Assembly (NCBI GenBank): GCA_025464625.1
Contig: JAOAUZ010000002.1
Coordinates: 310,001 to 374,000, forward strand
Length of the DNA stretch: 64,000 bases
Reading direction: 5' to 3'
Origin: Rickettsiales bacterium
Lineage (GTDB): Bacteria > Pseudomonadota > Alphaproteobacteria > Rickettsiales > SXRF01
Under the pieces are notes generated by a model. The model had not been told where the DNA came from. It ran no database searches and worked only from the letters and a program-made list of their open reading frames with translations. Positions 55,668 to 64,000 of this stretch are shown one piece after another (the first letter of the stretch is position 1; the number at the start of each line of letters is the position of its first letter). The translations under genes were made by a program, and so were the position numbers.

Positions 55668-56417
55668 TTCTGCCAGATTCTTCCAGTTGGAAGTAGAGGC
55701 TAGGGAGAAATAAATAAACGGAATCCAGCCTTTTCTGCGGAATGACAGGTAAACTTTATCAGGCAAGGAATTGAACGCTTTTTCATTAATCATCTGAAAG
55801 CCAGAGAGTTGGGTCTTTCTCCCAGAAGAAAGTGTTATTTCCGATTGGTATGGCTGCAATAATTTATGCTCTTTTAAGTCAGCACAGAAATTACGGGTAA
55901 TCAGATGATGCTGATAAAAATTAGTGCAGAATTTTAGAGCGTTATTGGTAAATTCTGTTGGTTGTCCATCCTTTGTATAAAGTGGGCTGGCATTATCCAC
56001 AGTAGTTGCACTGAACTGCGGAGATGCCTCATCAACACAGAGGTAAAATTTCTTTTCCTCAGAGCGTTCGAAAAATATAAACGGGTATTGGCGAACATAA
56101 GCGGGAATATATGCACCATCCTGCCAAGAATTATTAGGCTTTACAAAATAATTATCTTTTTCTAAGCCAACAATAGCTACGGGCAGTGGGTTAGCATCGC
56201 TGGTAAAAACAATGGGATATGTTTTTGCTGCTTCGATAAATTCTATTGTATTCAGAGGCAGAGAATTGGTGGATTTTACGAAAGAAAAATCATGACTGGC
56301 ACGGATAGATGCTTGAGCATGGCGTACCTTATCTAGTGTGCTGGGTAGCTTGTATAAAAGAGGCAAGCCAGAAGGAGATGTCCCTTCTGGCTTGTTTTTA
56401 GTTGGTTCAGTTGACAT
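55644..56417 (-). CDS. SapC-family protein linked to two-partner secretion
   Basis: A 257-residue protein matching the SapC family: LPLLYKLPSTLDKVRHAQASIRASHDFSFVKST at the N-terminus, PIVFTSDANPLPVAIVGLEKDNYFV and AYVRQYPFIFFE. The family was named for an S-layer-related gene of Campylobacter; its biochemical role is unsettled. No signal peptide or membrane helix is visible, so it is probably cytoplasmic. It starts 2 nt after the tpsA stop, so it is translated with the exoprotein, and its end overlaps the moeB/thiF end by 24 bp on the other strand. A cytoplasmic accessory or modifying role for the exoprotein is inference. Confidence 0.82.
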   Translation of the reverse strand: MSTEPTKNKPEGTSPSGLPLLYKLPSTLDKVRHAQASIRASHDFSFVKSTNSLPLNTIEFIEAAKTYPIVFTSDANPLPVAIVGLEKDNYFVKPNNSWQDGAYIPAYVRQYPFIFFERSEEKKFYLCVDEASPQFSATTVDNASPLYTKDGQPTEFTNNALKFCTNFYQHHLITRNFCADLKEHKLLQPYQSEITLSSGRKTQLSGFQMINEKAFNSLPDKVYLSFRRKGWIPFIYFSLASTSNWKNLAELEAKLAR

Positions 56418-56419
56418 TA

Positions 56420-59400
56420 TTATTGCTGTTCTTTAATTGAGCAGCTTGCAATATCAAATTTATTGTTAAATCCAGACCCTAAGAAGCTGTTACCACAATT
56501 TGCTTCACCACCTGCTGCTGGCTCAAGAGATGCCAGTGCTTGCGGGTTTTCACCACCTGCTGCTGGTTCCAAGCCACCGAGTTGACCAGGGGTAAGACCT
56601 GCTGGAGCTGGAGGTGTTGCGCCACCAGAACCTAGAAGGCTCAGATTTAATGATGGTACATCAAACGTAGGCGGAGTTACGCCTGGGTCATTAGTAATTG
56701 TACGACCAGCGTAGGAGAATAAGCCAGCAGGGAAAGGAAACTCTTGGAACTGATTCAGACCATCAAGCCCTACCAAAGCAAATTCCTTATAGAATACGTT
56801 GCCGATAGTTGGGATACCATCTTCAACGTCAATAGTTTTTGCTTCCGCTGCATCACGTTGAGCCAGTGTGAAATCGCTGGCACGCACGCCCTCAAATTTT
56901 TGTTGGCTTGCATCCAAAGAATCAGCTTGCGCTGTAGAGCCACCAGCAAACATAGCACCATTCTGCAACTGGAAGTACCAATTTTGACCAGAGAAACTAC
57001 TGGTGTTGCTTTCAAACTGCATTGAACTTCCTTCACCATCTAGAAGCACACCGATATCACCACCAACAATGGTTAGTCCACGAACCAAAGTTCCATCAGA
57101 ACCGTTCCGTATATTAATGCCGATATCTTCTGAACCAGAGGTTATAGATGCTTCATGAATTAGGGTGTTCTGGCTGTTGTCCAGAGCAATACCAAGTGCG
57201 TTACCAGTGAATATGTCACCAGTCAACACTGCATCATTGCTATCGAAGAAAGAAGCACCAGTGAAGTTATCAGCAAAATTATTGGTATTTAGCTGAACAT
57301 TGTTGCTCTCATCAACCACTAAACCAAAGAAGTTTTCGGATATATCATTGTTGTTTATAATAGTTCCGTGCGAGTTTACTACATCTGCCCCAATAAAGTT
57401 ATTTACTAGGGTGTTTTCTAAAATGTACATCCCGCTATTATCTTCGGCAAAGATACCTTCGAACGTACTGCTTACGTCATTACCCACAATTTCTACATTG
57501 GTATTTGAGGTAGCATGTATGCCATTTGAAGCGTTAGTTACAGTGTTGTCAAAAGCAAATACATGAGAATTTCCGTTTAGGAATATAGCATCGTCTATTA
57601 TGTTATATACAACGTTAGACAACACACTGCTGCTGTTACTGTTTTCAACACCTACACCAGTAACAAAGTGATTAACTTCATTGTCAACTATAGCACTATT
57701 GAGACCACCGATTACATGGATACCATATGTACCGTAATCACTGCCTCCTTCAGAAAAGATTTCTTCTTGTGGTGACTCCTCAAAGAAGCCAAAGCCACCA
57801 TATAGATAGTTACCCACTATGCTCACGCCTGTTGTACCGTCTGTAGTGATACCAAAATCAACAAATTCCATATCATTGTCGCTTATAAATAGAGAATTTC
57901 CGCCTTCAGCAGTTATACCATTATTAACAAAGTTGAAGCTATTTCCAGTTATTGGCGAACCAACTACATTATTCAGAACGATACCATCAAAAAGATCAGA
58001 GAAAGAATTGTTACTTATTGCCAGATTCTGATCACCTGAAAATACTGCTCCCGCGAAACTGTCTTGGAATGAATTGCCACTTACTCTAGTAAAATTGGTG
58101 TTTTCACCAGCAATATCAGTAAAATTGTTTGCGAAGATATTTTTCGTAACTGATGCGCTAGTAGTAGTATCTAATTTTAGACCTACACCAGCGGAGGTGA
58201 TTTCTGAATTATTCAACGTGAAGCGGATGTTATTCGATGCTTCAACGCCAATTTCTCCGCCAACTATGGATAAATCAGATACAGTTACGTCATGCCTTCC
58301 AGCACCAACTGTGATAACTGTAGATAGAGGATTTGCTGCGTTAATAACGCTATTACCAACTCCATTACCCTTTAGAGCTAATCTGCCTTGGTTGATAATT
58401 ACGTCTTCGTTCCAAGATCCATTTCCTAAATTCAAGATAGATCTATCGTTAACATTGCCAATTGCATTGATTGCGTTCTGGATGCTGCCATCAGCACTTT
58501 GATTCAAGATAACATTATTACCGTCAATAACATCACTAGCGGTGCTAACAAATCTGCCGCTATTATCAATGGTAACGTTACCAGCAGGGGTTTTAATTGT
58601 GCTGTTGCCCATCATAGTCATTCTATCCGTGGTGATATTTATGTCGCCACCTACAGTGCTGATGTCCGCGCCAGTCATTTGCACAAGATCACCAGCATTC
58701 ATGGTAACAGCGCCTTGCGTAGCATTACCGTTAAAAGATGATCTAATATCAGCTTCAATAACAATGTTGTTATTTGCAAGAAGTGTTAGAGAACCAGCTC
58801 CAGACCAAATTATATCACTTAAAACACTCAGGTTGTTTACGTCAGCTAGAGAGTCACCATAAGCGGTGGTCGCCAGCACGTTAGTTCCGCCATTAAGCGC
58901 AGAAATTATAGAAGAGGCATTCACGAAATGATCGGTACCGATATAATGGTCTGCCCAGCTACCAATAAACAAGCTGTTTGGATCTAGTAATAGAGTACCA
59001 GCATTGCCGTTGGTTGCGTGTAAATCAGCAGAGCCGTTATAACCCAGTTCACCCTTTGATGAAACTTCAGCCAAGCCACCATTGCCACCATTCACGCCAC
59101 CAGTGCCAAGTATTGAACCGTTAAAATCAGTAACTTCATCTGACCACACTATAGATGTGCCGCCGTTACCAGTGTCAGTTGCGCTTACATTGATTTTGCT
59201 GTTAGCATCAACAGTTACTGTTTTTGCATGAGGTGTTGAGCCTTTGCCCTGATAATCACCACCGATTTTAACCGAACCACCACCGTTAGTTCCGCTGGCA
59301 TTGATATCAGCAGCAGCAAGGGCAATATTTTCACCAGTTACAGTTATTTTTCCACCAGCTTTACCAGAAGCATCAATCTTTCCAGCCACGCGTACATTAC

Positions 59401-60286
59401 CATCACCACCGTCAAGAACTACAGTACCACCTTCCATATGAGCAGAATTTGCTTCGATGATGCCCGTGTTGTTAATAACATTATCAACAACATTCTTTGC
59501 AACTTTAGCAGTAAGAAGAACTTTGCCACCGCCAACAGAGATTATGCCATTGTTTTCAATTGCAGATTTAGAATCACCAGAAGCAGAAGTAGTCTCTTTA
59601 TCAAGTGCGAAGCTATAAAGATTGTCACCATAGAAATCAACACTTGCAGTTTCCGCACTAGCAAGAGCCACAGTGCCTAAATTGGCTTGTATAACGCCAT
59701 CATTGCGAACATTCGGTGCAATAAGTGCTACCAAACCGCCTTGAGCAGCAGTGATAGAGCCTTTGTTCACGATGCTTGCGTCTGGCTTTCCAGCGATAGA
59801 TAGGTTGGTTTTACCAGCTAAGAAATCAGCATCAGTTGTATCAGAAGTGCTTGCAATCAAACCAGCAACGTCAACATGAGAATTGGCACCAAAAAATACG
59901 CCGCTTCCGTTAACAATCATCAACTTACCATTCGCTGAAAGATTGCCAAGGATTTGGGTAGGATTGCCGTCAGTAATACGGTTAAGAGCCACAGAATTTG
60001 ATGATGGCTGGATAAACTGCGTCGATTCACCACTACCAATGTCAAAATTATGCCAGTTAATTACAGCCTGATTTGTGCTTTGGTTAACAACCAATTGCCC
60101 AACCTGAGGAGTGCTTATGCTTATTCCGCCAGAAACAACGGTTGCACCAGTCGGGTTTGCATAAGCATCGCTTGCTTGCAGCAACACAAACGCCGCAGAG
60201 GCACATAAAAGACGCGACAAATTAGCGTGTTGCTTCATAGAATTTGGCAATAGTCCCTGAGTATTCTTTGTAGATGAGTGACGCAT
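56420..60286 (-). CDS. Large two-partner secretion exoprotein (TpsA, hemagglutinin-type) with parallel beta-helix
   Basis: A 1288-residue surface or secreted protein. A long signal peptide (about 1-44, ending AYAN) is followed by the TPS domain (about 45-290) with QFIQPSSNSVALNRITDGNPTQILG and LSANGKLMIVNGSGVFFG, in which the usual NPNG turn is changed to NGSG. A Gly-rich beta section (about 290-430) precedes, at about 640-1070, a series of roughly 22-residue rungs of the NosD/pectate-lyase type rich in Asn and Gly-Ile. The tail is Pro/Gly-rich with LEPAAGGE twice. The only mature cysteines are C1264 and C1282, able to form a loop as in the HMW1 adhesin anchor. Encoded 172 bp after its transporter gene. 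Confidence 0.88.
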   Translation of the reverse strand: MRHSSTKNTQGLLPNSMKQHANLSRLLCASAAFVLLQASDAYANPTGATVVSGGISISTPQVGQLVVNQSTNQAVINWHNFDIGSGESTQFIQPSSNSVALNRITDGNPTQILGNLSANGKLMIVNGSGVFFGANSHVDVAGLIASTSDTTDADFLAGKTNLSIAGKPDASIVNKGSITAAQGGLVALIAPNVRNDGVIQANLGTVALASAETASVDFYGDNLYSFALDKETTSASGDSKSAIENNGIISVGGGKVLLTAKVAKNVVDNVINNTGIIEANSAHMEGGTVVLDGGDGNVRVAGKIDASGKAGGKITVTGENIALAAADINASGTNGGGSVKIGGDYQGKGSTPHAKTVTVDANSKINVSATDTGNGGTSIVWSDEVTDFNGSILGTGGVNGGNGGLAEVSSKGELGYNGSADLHATNGNAGTLLLDPNSLFIGSWADHYIGTDHFVNASSIISALNGGTNVLATTAYGDSLADVNNLSVLSDIIWSGAGSLTLLANNNIVIEADIRSSFNGNATQGAVTMNAGDLVQMTGADISTVGGDINITTDRMTMMGNSTIKTPAGNVTIDNSGRFVSTASDVIDGNNVILNQSADGSIQNAINAIGNVNDRSILNLGNGSWNEDVIINQGRLALKGNGVGNSVINAANPLSTVITVGAGRHDVTVSDLSIVGGEIGVEASNNIRFTLNNSEITSAGVGLKLDTTTSASVTKNIFANNFTDIAGENTNFTRVSGNSFQDSFAGAVFSGDQNLAISNNSFSDLFDGIVLNNVVGSPITGNSFNFVNNGITAEGGNSLFISDNDMEFVDFGITTDGTTGVSIVGNYLYGGFGFFEESPQEEIFSEGGSDYGTYGIHVIGGLNSAIVDNEVNHFVTGVGVENSNSSSVLSNVVYNIIDDAIFLNGNSHVFAFDNTVTNASNGIHATSNTNVEIVGNDVSSTFEGIFAEDNSGMYILENTLVNNFIGADVVNSHGTIINNNDISENFFGLVVDESNNVQLNTNNFADNFTGASFFDSNDAVLTGDIFTGNALGIALDNSQNTLIHEASITSGSEDIGINIRNGSDGTLVRGLTIVGGDIGVLLDGEGSSMQFESNTSSFSGQNWYFQLQNGAMFAGGSTAQADSLDASQQKFEGVRASDFTLAQRDAAEAKTIDVEDGIPTIGNVFYKEFALVGLDGLNQFQEFPFPAGLFSYAGRTITNDPGVTPPTFDVPSLNLSLLGSGGATPPAPAGLTPGQLGGLEPAAGGENPQALASLEPAAGGEANCGNSFLGSGFNNKFDIASCSIKEQQ

Positions 60287-60458
60287 AATCTTAAACTTTC
60301 TCTTAATACAAATTGATATGATATGAACTTAATGCAACACTTCTAACCGAAACTACCCCCTTCGGTCAAGAGTTATTAACAAAAAAGTAACACTTAATTG
60401 AAATTATTAAGCAAATATTAACTTTTGAAGTTGAAAATCCTACATTTTTAAAAATTAA

Positions 60459-62171
60459 CTAATATCTATACTGTAAGCTGAAAAAGAAGCGCGGAGAGTA
60501 GCCATCCGCACCAGACGCAGCCACTTTTCTCGTTATTGGAACAGCTAGTTCCATATTCCCAGTTAGAGAATCTGCCATATTAAGGCGTGCGCCGATACCA
60601 TAAGATGCCAAGGATGCTTTCTCAGCTTCTGACGCAGCCACAATGTCTCTGTTCCACACAGTACCCACATCATAGAAGCCATATGGCTGGTACGAAGGCA
60701 GATATTTGTAGTTTGATGTTCCATTGTATTGCAGTTCAAAACGACCAGCTATCGCTGAATCACCACTGATTTCAGCTGGATCAAAGGCAGAGCCAAACTG
60801 TTGACCACCTAGAGCGTACTCCTCAGCAGAATAGAGAGGATCATGCGAATATTGACCGTCAATAGAGAAAAATGCTGACCATGAACCAGTAATAGGCTGA
60901 ATTCGCGTGGCATTCGCTGTCGCCTTCCAGAAGCTAGAGCGACCGTTTGATCGAGAATGAGATAGGCCATTGTTATCAGTATCCCAGCTAAATCCTTTGT
61001 GAACATTACCTTCCATACGGTTTACCGCACCATATGAATCGATAAAGTCATAAGAACTGCCAACTTTTAATACGCGCAGATGATCCTGATAAAGATTTGT
61101 ATCTAAAGAGTTTAAATTGACTCTCTGTACTGAGAAATCGGAATTAACAAACCAGTTGCTTTGACGGCTGCGGAGAATTGGGTGAACCACTGCAACATCA
61201 AGAGTATAATTTTCTCCAGTAACATCAAATGCTTCCAAAGTGTAGCCAGGCTTCGTAGCTACAAAATTACCATCAAATATCAATTTTGTGCCTTGATTGC
61301 CAATCTGCTCTTCGTGGCGTGCGCCGAAATATTTAAGCTCATCAGGGTAGAAAATTGTGTTTATAACACGCAAAGATGTTTGCTCATCTTGCTTTAACAG
61401 GTTGTTTCCAGCTAAAACCGCAGTTGCCTGCACAGGACCCAAATAGCGCGTACCGCGATTATTTACAAGTACGGTGCTACCTTCAAGTACGTCCCGTTTG
61501 ATGTTCACAATAATTTGTGAGGCACCTGGGGTCGTTGGCGAAGGTTGCAACACTGCGCGTGCCTCTACGCCTGGTAAATCTTCCATAAGAAGGAGGTAAT
61601 GCTCAAGCGTTGCTGCATCCAGAGGCTTTGATGCCTTAATTTTTTCTGCATATCTATAGAGGACACTATTAGTGTTACCAACATCACCCTTCAACAATAC
61701 ATCGCTCACGAAGCCTTCAACGATGCGTATTTTCACCGCACCACCGTTAATACGTTGTGGTGGCACCACAGCTTTCGTCAAAATGAAACCTTTGTTACGA
61801 TAATAAGCAGTTATGTTCGCAGCTATGCGGTTTAATTCTGCAAGAGTAACTTGCTTCCCTATCTTATCTTTATAGAATTGATTTAGCTCTTCTAATTTTA
61901 GCTGTTTTCCGTCTTCAAACTGAACCGATTTTAGTGCAAACGCAACATCGCCCTTAAGCTCTTTACCATCTTGTTCCTGAACGGTGATGATAGGCTTATT
62001 GGTTACATCTGGACGTTGTTCTTCAATTTTTAGTTGACGTTGAACATTTTCAGGGCGAGCAGTATTCGGAACAACCACCGCATTTGCAGCCACTGGTAAT
62101 ATAACAAGTGCTGAAGTAGTCATTGCTACCAGTAGTAAATTATTGGTGAGGCGACGAGCTGGGCTATACAT
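60459..62171 (-). CDS. Two-partner secretion outer-membrane transporter (TpsB, ShlB/FhaC/HecB family)
   Basis: A 570-residue Omp85-family protein. After the signal peptide (ending ANA), two POTRA domains (SVQFEDGKQLKLEELNQFYKDKIGKQVTLAELNRIAANITAYYRNKGFILTKAVVPPQRI) precede a 16-stranded barrel with the VRGF-like lid region and a final strand FFFSLQYRY ending in aromatic residues. It exports the exoprotein encoded just downstream. Start at the ATG at 62171 with AAGGGA 7 nt upstream; a longer frame to 62228 has no such site. First gene of tpsB-tpsA-sapC. Confidence 0.93.
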   Translation of the reverse strand: MYSPARRLTNNLLLVAMTTSALVILPVAANAVVVPNTARPENVQRQLKIEEQRPDVTNKPIITVQEQDGKELKGDVAFALKSVQFEDGKQLKLEELNQFYKDKIGKQVTLAELNRIAANITAYYRNKGFILTKAVVPPQRINGGAVKIRIVEGFVSDVLLKGDVGNTNSVLYRYAEKIKASKPLDAATLEHYLLLMEDLPGVEARAVLQPSPTTPGASQIIVNIKRDVLEGSTVLVNNRGTRYLGPVQATAVLAGNNLLKQDEQTSLRVINTIFYPDELKYFGARHEEQIGNQGTKLIFDGNFVATKPGYTLEAFDVTGENYTLDVAVVHPILRSRQSNWFVNSDFSVQRVNLNSLDTNLYQDHLRVLKVGSSYDFIDSYGAVNRMEGNVHKGFSWDTDNNGLSHSRSNGRSSFWKATANATRIQPITGSWSAFFSIDGQYSHDPLYSAEEYALGGQQFGSAFDPAEISGDSAIAGRFELQYNGTSNYKYLPSYQPYGFYDVGTVWNRDIVAASEAEKASLASYGIGARLNMADSLTGNMELAVPITRKVAASGADGYSPRFFFSLQYRY

Positions 62172-62303
62172 ATTTATTCCCTTGTTTTTATGTGATTTTA
62201 ATATTTGCTGGAGGTACAGACTCACCACCTACTACATAAATTAGTATTTTGCAATCCAATTATTAAGTTAATTACCCTCTTTTCAAAAGAGTGTGATATT
62301 GAT

Positions 62304-62822
62304 ATGACAGTTCATATGTCGTACAGAAATTCAATTATAATAATTTTCATTAATGTATTTTGTTTGTTTTCGTTACCGTCGTTTGCGACGGGGATGGTAA
62401 GCAACAGCGGGTTGCCTGTACCACGTTTTGTATCACTTAAATCGGATGAAGTGAATGCGCGTACAGGACCAGGTACACGCTATCCTATTTCATGGGTTTA
62501 CAGGCGCGCTGGAATGCCAGTTGAGGTGATTGAAGAGTTTGATATGTGGCGCAAGATACGCGATGCAGAAAATACTACTGGCTGGGTACATAAGACCATG
62601 CTGGAAGGTAAGCGCAACGCCATTATAAAAGGAAAAAAACCACAGATTGTGAGAATCGATCATGAGAAAGATGCCAAGCCATTATTAAAGATTGAACCGA
62701 CAGTTATTGTTCGTTTGGTGGAGTGTACAAAAGACTGGTGCCGAGTTCAGATAAGCGGTCGCAAGGGCTGGATAGAAAAAAATATTCTCTGGGGCGTGTA
62801 TCAAGATGAGGTGATGGAGTAG
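62304..62822 (+). CDS. Secreted SH3-domain protein
   Basis: A 172-residue protein with a signal peptide (cleavage near SFATG, about residue 31) and two bacterial SH3-like domains: SDEVNARTGPGTRYPISWVYRRAGMPVEVIEEFDMWRKIRDAENTTGWVHKTML, then a second one ending CTKDWCRVQISGRKGWIEKNILWGVY. Such domains often bind cell-wall peptides. The gene is near but divergent from tpsB. Start at the ATG at 62304; an ATG at 62316 is also possible. No enzyme domain is attached. Confidence 0.85.
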   Translation: MTVHMSYRNSIIIIFINVFCLFSLPSFATGMVSNSGLPVPRFVSLKSDEVNARTGPGTRYPISWVYRRAGMPVEVIEEFDMWRKIRDAENTTGWVHKTMLEGKRNAIIKGKKPQIVRIDHEKDAKPLLKIEPTVIVRLVECTKDWCRVQISGRKGWIEKNILWGVYQDEVME

Positions 62823-62824
62823 CT

Positions 62825-63235
62825 TTAGGATGTTTTTTCTTTAACAGCCTTTTTCTGGAACATGGAAAGCATACGCTGCGTAACTACAAAACCACCAAAA
62901 ATATTAATTGAAGCTATAACCACTGCGATGAATCCAGCCAGATGTGAAAATCCATATCCTTCTGGCCCTAGTGCAATGATAGCACCAACAATTATAATAC
63001 CAGAAATAGCATTTGTTACTGCCATAAGCGGGGTATGCAATGCTGGAGTAACTTTCCACACCACATAGTATCCCACGAAACACGCCAGAACAAAAACTGT
63101 GAGACCAAAAATAAATGGATCAATCGAGCTTTGCTGTTGCAACTGTAGATTCATTGCATTTATGTCTTCAGCTAATTCTGCTGCTTGTTGTGCAAGATTT
63201 TGTGCTTTTTGATTTACCATTTCGCTATCAAACAT
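62825..63235 (-). CDS. pntAB: NAD(P) transhydrogenase subunit alpha, part 2 (PntAB)
   Basis: A 136-residue inner-membrane subunit of the proton-translocating transhydrogenase, which makes NADPH from NADH using the proton gradient. Three to four hydrophobic helices are seen, with the conserved [50 protein letters not shown]. The split of the alpha subunit into PntAA and PntAB is typical of Alphaproteobacteria. It follows pntAA after 9 bp; pntB is expected next but is not here: the convergent SH3 gene ends 2 bp away. Confidence 0.94.
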   Translation of the reverse strand: MFDSEMVNQKAQNLAQQAAELAEDINAMNLQLQQQSSIDPFIFGLTVFVLACFVGYYVVWKVTPALHTPLMAVTNAISGIIIVGAIIALGPEGYGFSHLAGFIAVVIASINIFGGFVVTQRMLSMFQKKAVKEKTS

Positions 63236-63244
63236 AATTCCTCG

Positions 63245-64000
63245 CTATTTTGTAAACATTACATGGATAACTTCGCTGTTATGCGTGAGCAAAGTTCCTT
63301 TAATTAATTCATCGTCCCACTTTACATTTAGGCTATTTTTTTCAATTAGCAAAGTGGAGATAAAATTGTAAAGGTTGCGAGCATAAAGTTGGCTGGCATC
63401 AATTGCCACGCGCGAAGGCATATTGCTGTAGCCAATCAGCATAACCCCATATCTAACTACGGTTTTGTCAATTTCAGTAAGCGGACAGTTGCCTCCGCTT
63501 GCTGCTGCTAGATCCACAATTACGGAACCTTGTTTCATTGTTTTTACCATTTCTTCGGTAATCAGAACAGGGGCGGGGCGACCCGGAATAAGAGCGGTAG
63601 AAATTACTATATCTTGCTTTTTGATAGTTTCTGCAATTAGCTCACTTTGCTTGCGTTTGTAATCTTCACTCATTTCTTTGGCATAACCGCCACTTGCTTC
63701 GCCAGACTCGCTGGCTGCGACCTCAATAAATTTTGCACCAAGGCTTTCAACCTGTTCTTTTGCAACGGGACGCACATCAAAAGCAGAGACAACCGCGCCG
63801 AGGCGTTTTGCAGTAGCAATCGCCTGTAAGCCAGCAACACCAGCACCAAGCACCAAAACTTTTGCAGGAGCAATTGTCCCTGCCGCTGTCATCATCATAG
63901 GCACCGCTTTACCGAGTGTAGAGACGGCATCTATTACTGCGCGATAGCCTGCAAGGTTGCTCTGCGAAGAAAGAACATCCATGGATTGCGCGCGTGATAT
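63245..64000 (-). CDS. pntAA: NAD(P) transhydrogenase subunit alpha, part 1 (PntAA), partial
   Basis: The C-terminal two thirds (about 250 codons) of the soluble NAD(H)-binding domain I. The reading frame continues past the right edge: before the first in-frame ATG at 63982 it reads ISRAQS, which is the conserved sequence before MDVLSSQSNLAGYRAVI. The dinucleotide fold is VLVLGAGVAGLQAIATAKRLGAVVSAFDVRPVAKEQ, followed by the mobile loop KEMSEDYKRKQ and ALIPGRPAPVLI. Complete PntAA is about 370-380 residues, so about 120 are missing. Confidence 0.95.
   Translation of the reverse strand: MSRAQSMDVLSSQSNLAGYRAVIDAVSTLGKAVPMMMTAAGTIAPAKVLVLGAGVAGLQAIATAKRLGAVVSAFDVRPVAKEQVESLGAKFIEVAASESGEASGGYAKEMSEDYKRKQSELIAETIKKQDIVISTALIPGRPAPVLITEEMVKTMKQGSVIVDLAAASGGNCPLTEIDKTVVRYGVMLIGYSNMPSRVAIDASQLYARNLYNFISTLLIEKNSLNVKWDDELIKGTLLTHNSEVIHVMFTK

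Noticed and set aside
60346-60366. ACCGAA/TTCGGT hairpin between tpsB and tpsA
   Set aside because: Six base pairs with a 9-nt loop and no T-run on the minus strand; too weak to call a terminator or regulatory RNA.
1-64000. tRNA, rRNA or CRISPR array
   Set aside because: I read the gaps between genes and found no cloverleaf, ribosomal sequence or regularly spaced repeat array.

Overview
The window looks like a chromosomal stretch of a low-GC, Gram-negative, motile alphaproteobacterium. Supporting signs are an alphaproteobacterial-type Tad/Cpa pilus locus, DUF2336 proteins, chemoreceptors, a proton-translocating transhydrogenase with split alpha subunits, an AT-rich composition, and dispersed palindromic repeats, one of them lying inside a gene. 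A Rickettsiales- or Micavibrio-like relative would fit, but the sequence alone does not settle the taxon. No rRNA, tRNA, CRISPR array, prophage or transposase was seen.

Layout. 0-8 kb: an MsbA-like exporter downstream of a DinJ/YafQ toxin-antitoxin pair with a readable promoter and operator, then pmbA, a small membrane protein, an orphan TAXI binding protein, ribA, a divergent winged-helix regulator and rlmN. 8.5-12.6 kb: a porin, a secreted c-type heme protein (DUF3365) and a chemoreceptor. 12.6-16 kb: aat, a glycerophosphodiesterase, aroQ, thiS-thiG and ridA. 16-21 kb: a three-gene type IV secretion fragment (VirB2, VirB4, VirB6 types) whose VirB4 has lost the ATPase motifs. 21-28 kb: scoA-scoB, two tandem DUF2336 genes, nadK, a cold-shock protein and typA.

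28-36 kb: cpaB-cpaC-cpaD-cpaE-cpaF-tadB-tadC, enough for the Tad secretion machine but without pilin, prepilin peptidase or minor pilins here. 36-45 kb: uvrB, ndk, two tandem OmpA-like lipoproteins, guaA, and the conserved yfgM-bamB-der series, with dispersed palindromic repeats between and inside these genes. 45-56 kb: a PAS-containing chemoreceptor, mutS, and a tightly packed series coaBC - nuclease-like gene - dut - rrf2 regulator - secreted protein - cysK - moeB/thiF.

56-62 kb (minus strand): a two-partner secretion locus, tpsB-tpsA, with a sapC-family gene 2 nt after tpsA. The exoprotein combines a hemagglutinin-type secretion domain with a long parallel beta-helix, and its only two mature-region cysteines lie in its last 25 residues. 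62-64 kb: an SH3-domain protein and the transhydrogenase genes pntAB and pntAA (cut by the window edge).

The best candidates for something undescribed are the tpsB-tpsA-sapC unit, the VirB2/pseudo-VirB4/VirB6 cluster, the repeat lodged in the bamB signal peptide, the separate heme-sensor/chemoreceptor pair, and a heptaguanosine tract that could fuse two tandem lipoproteins.
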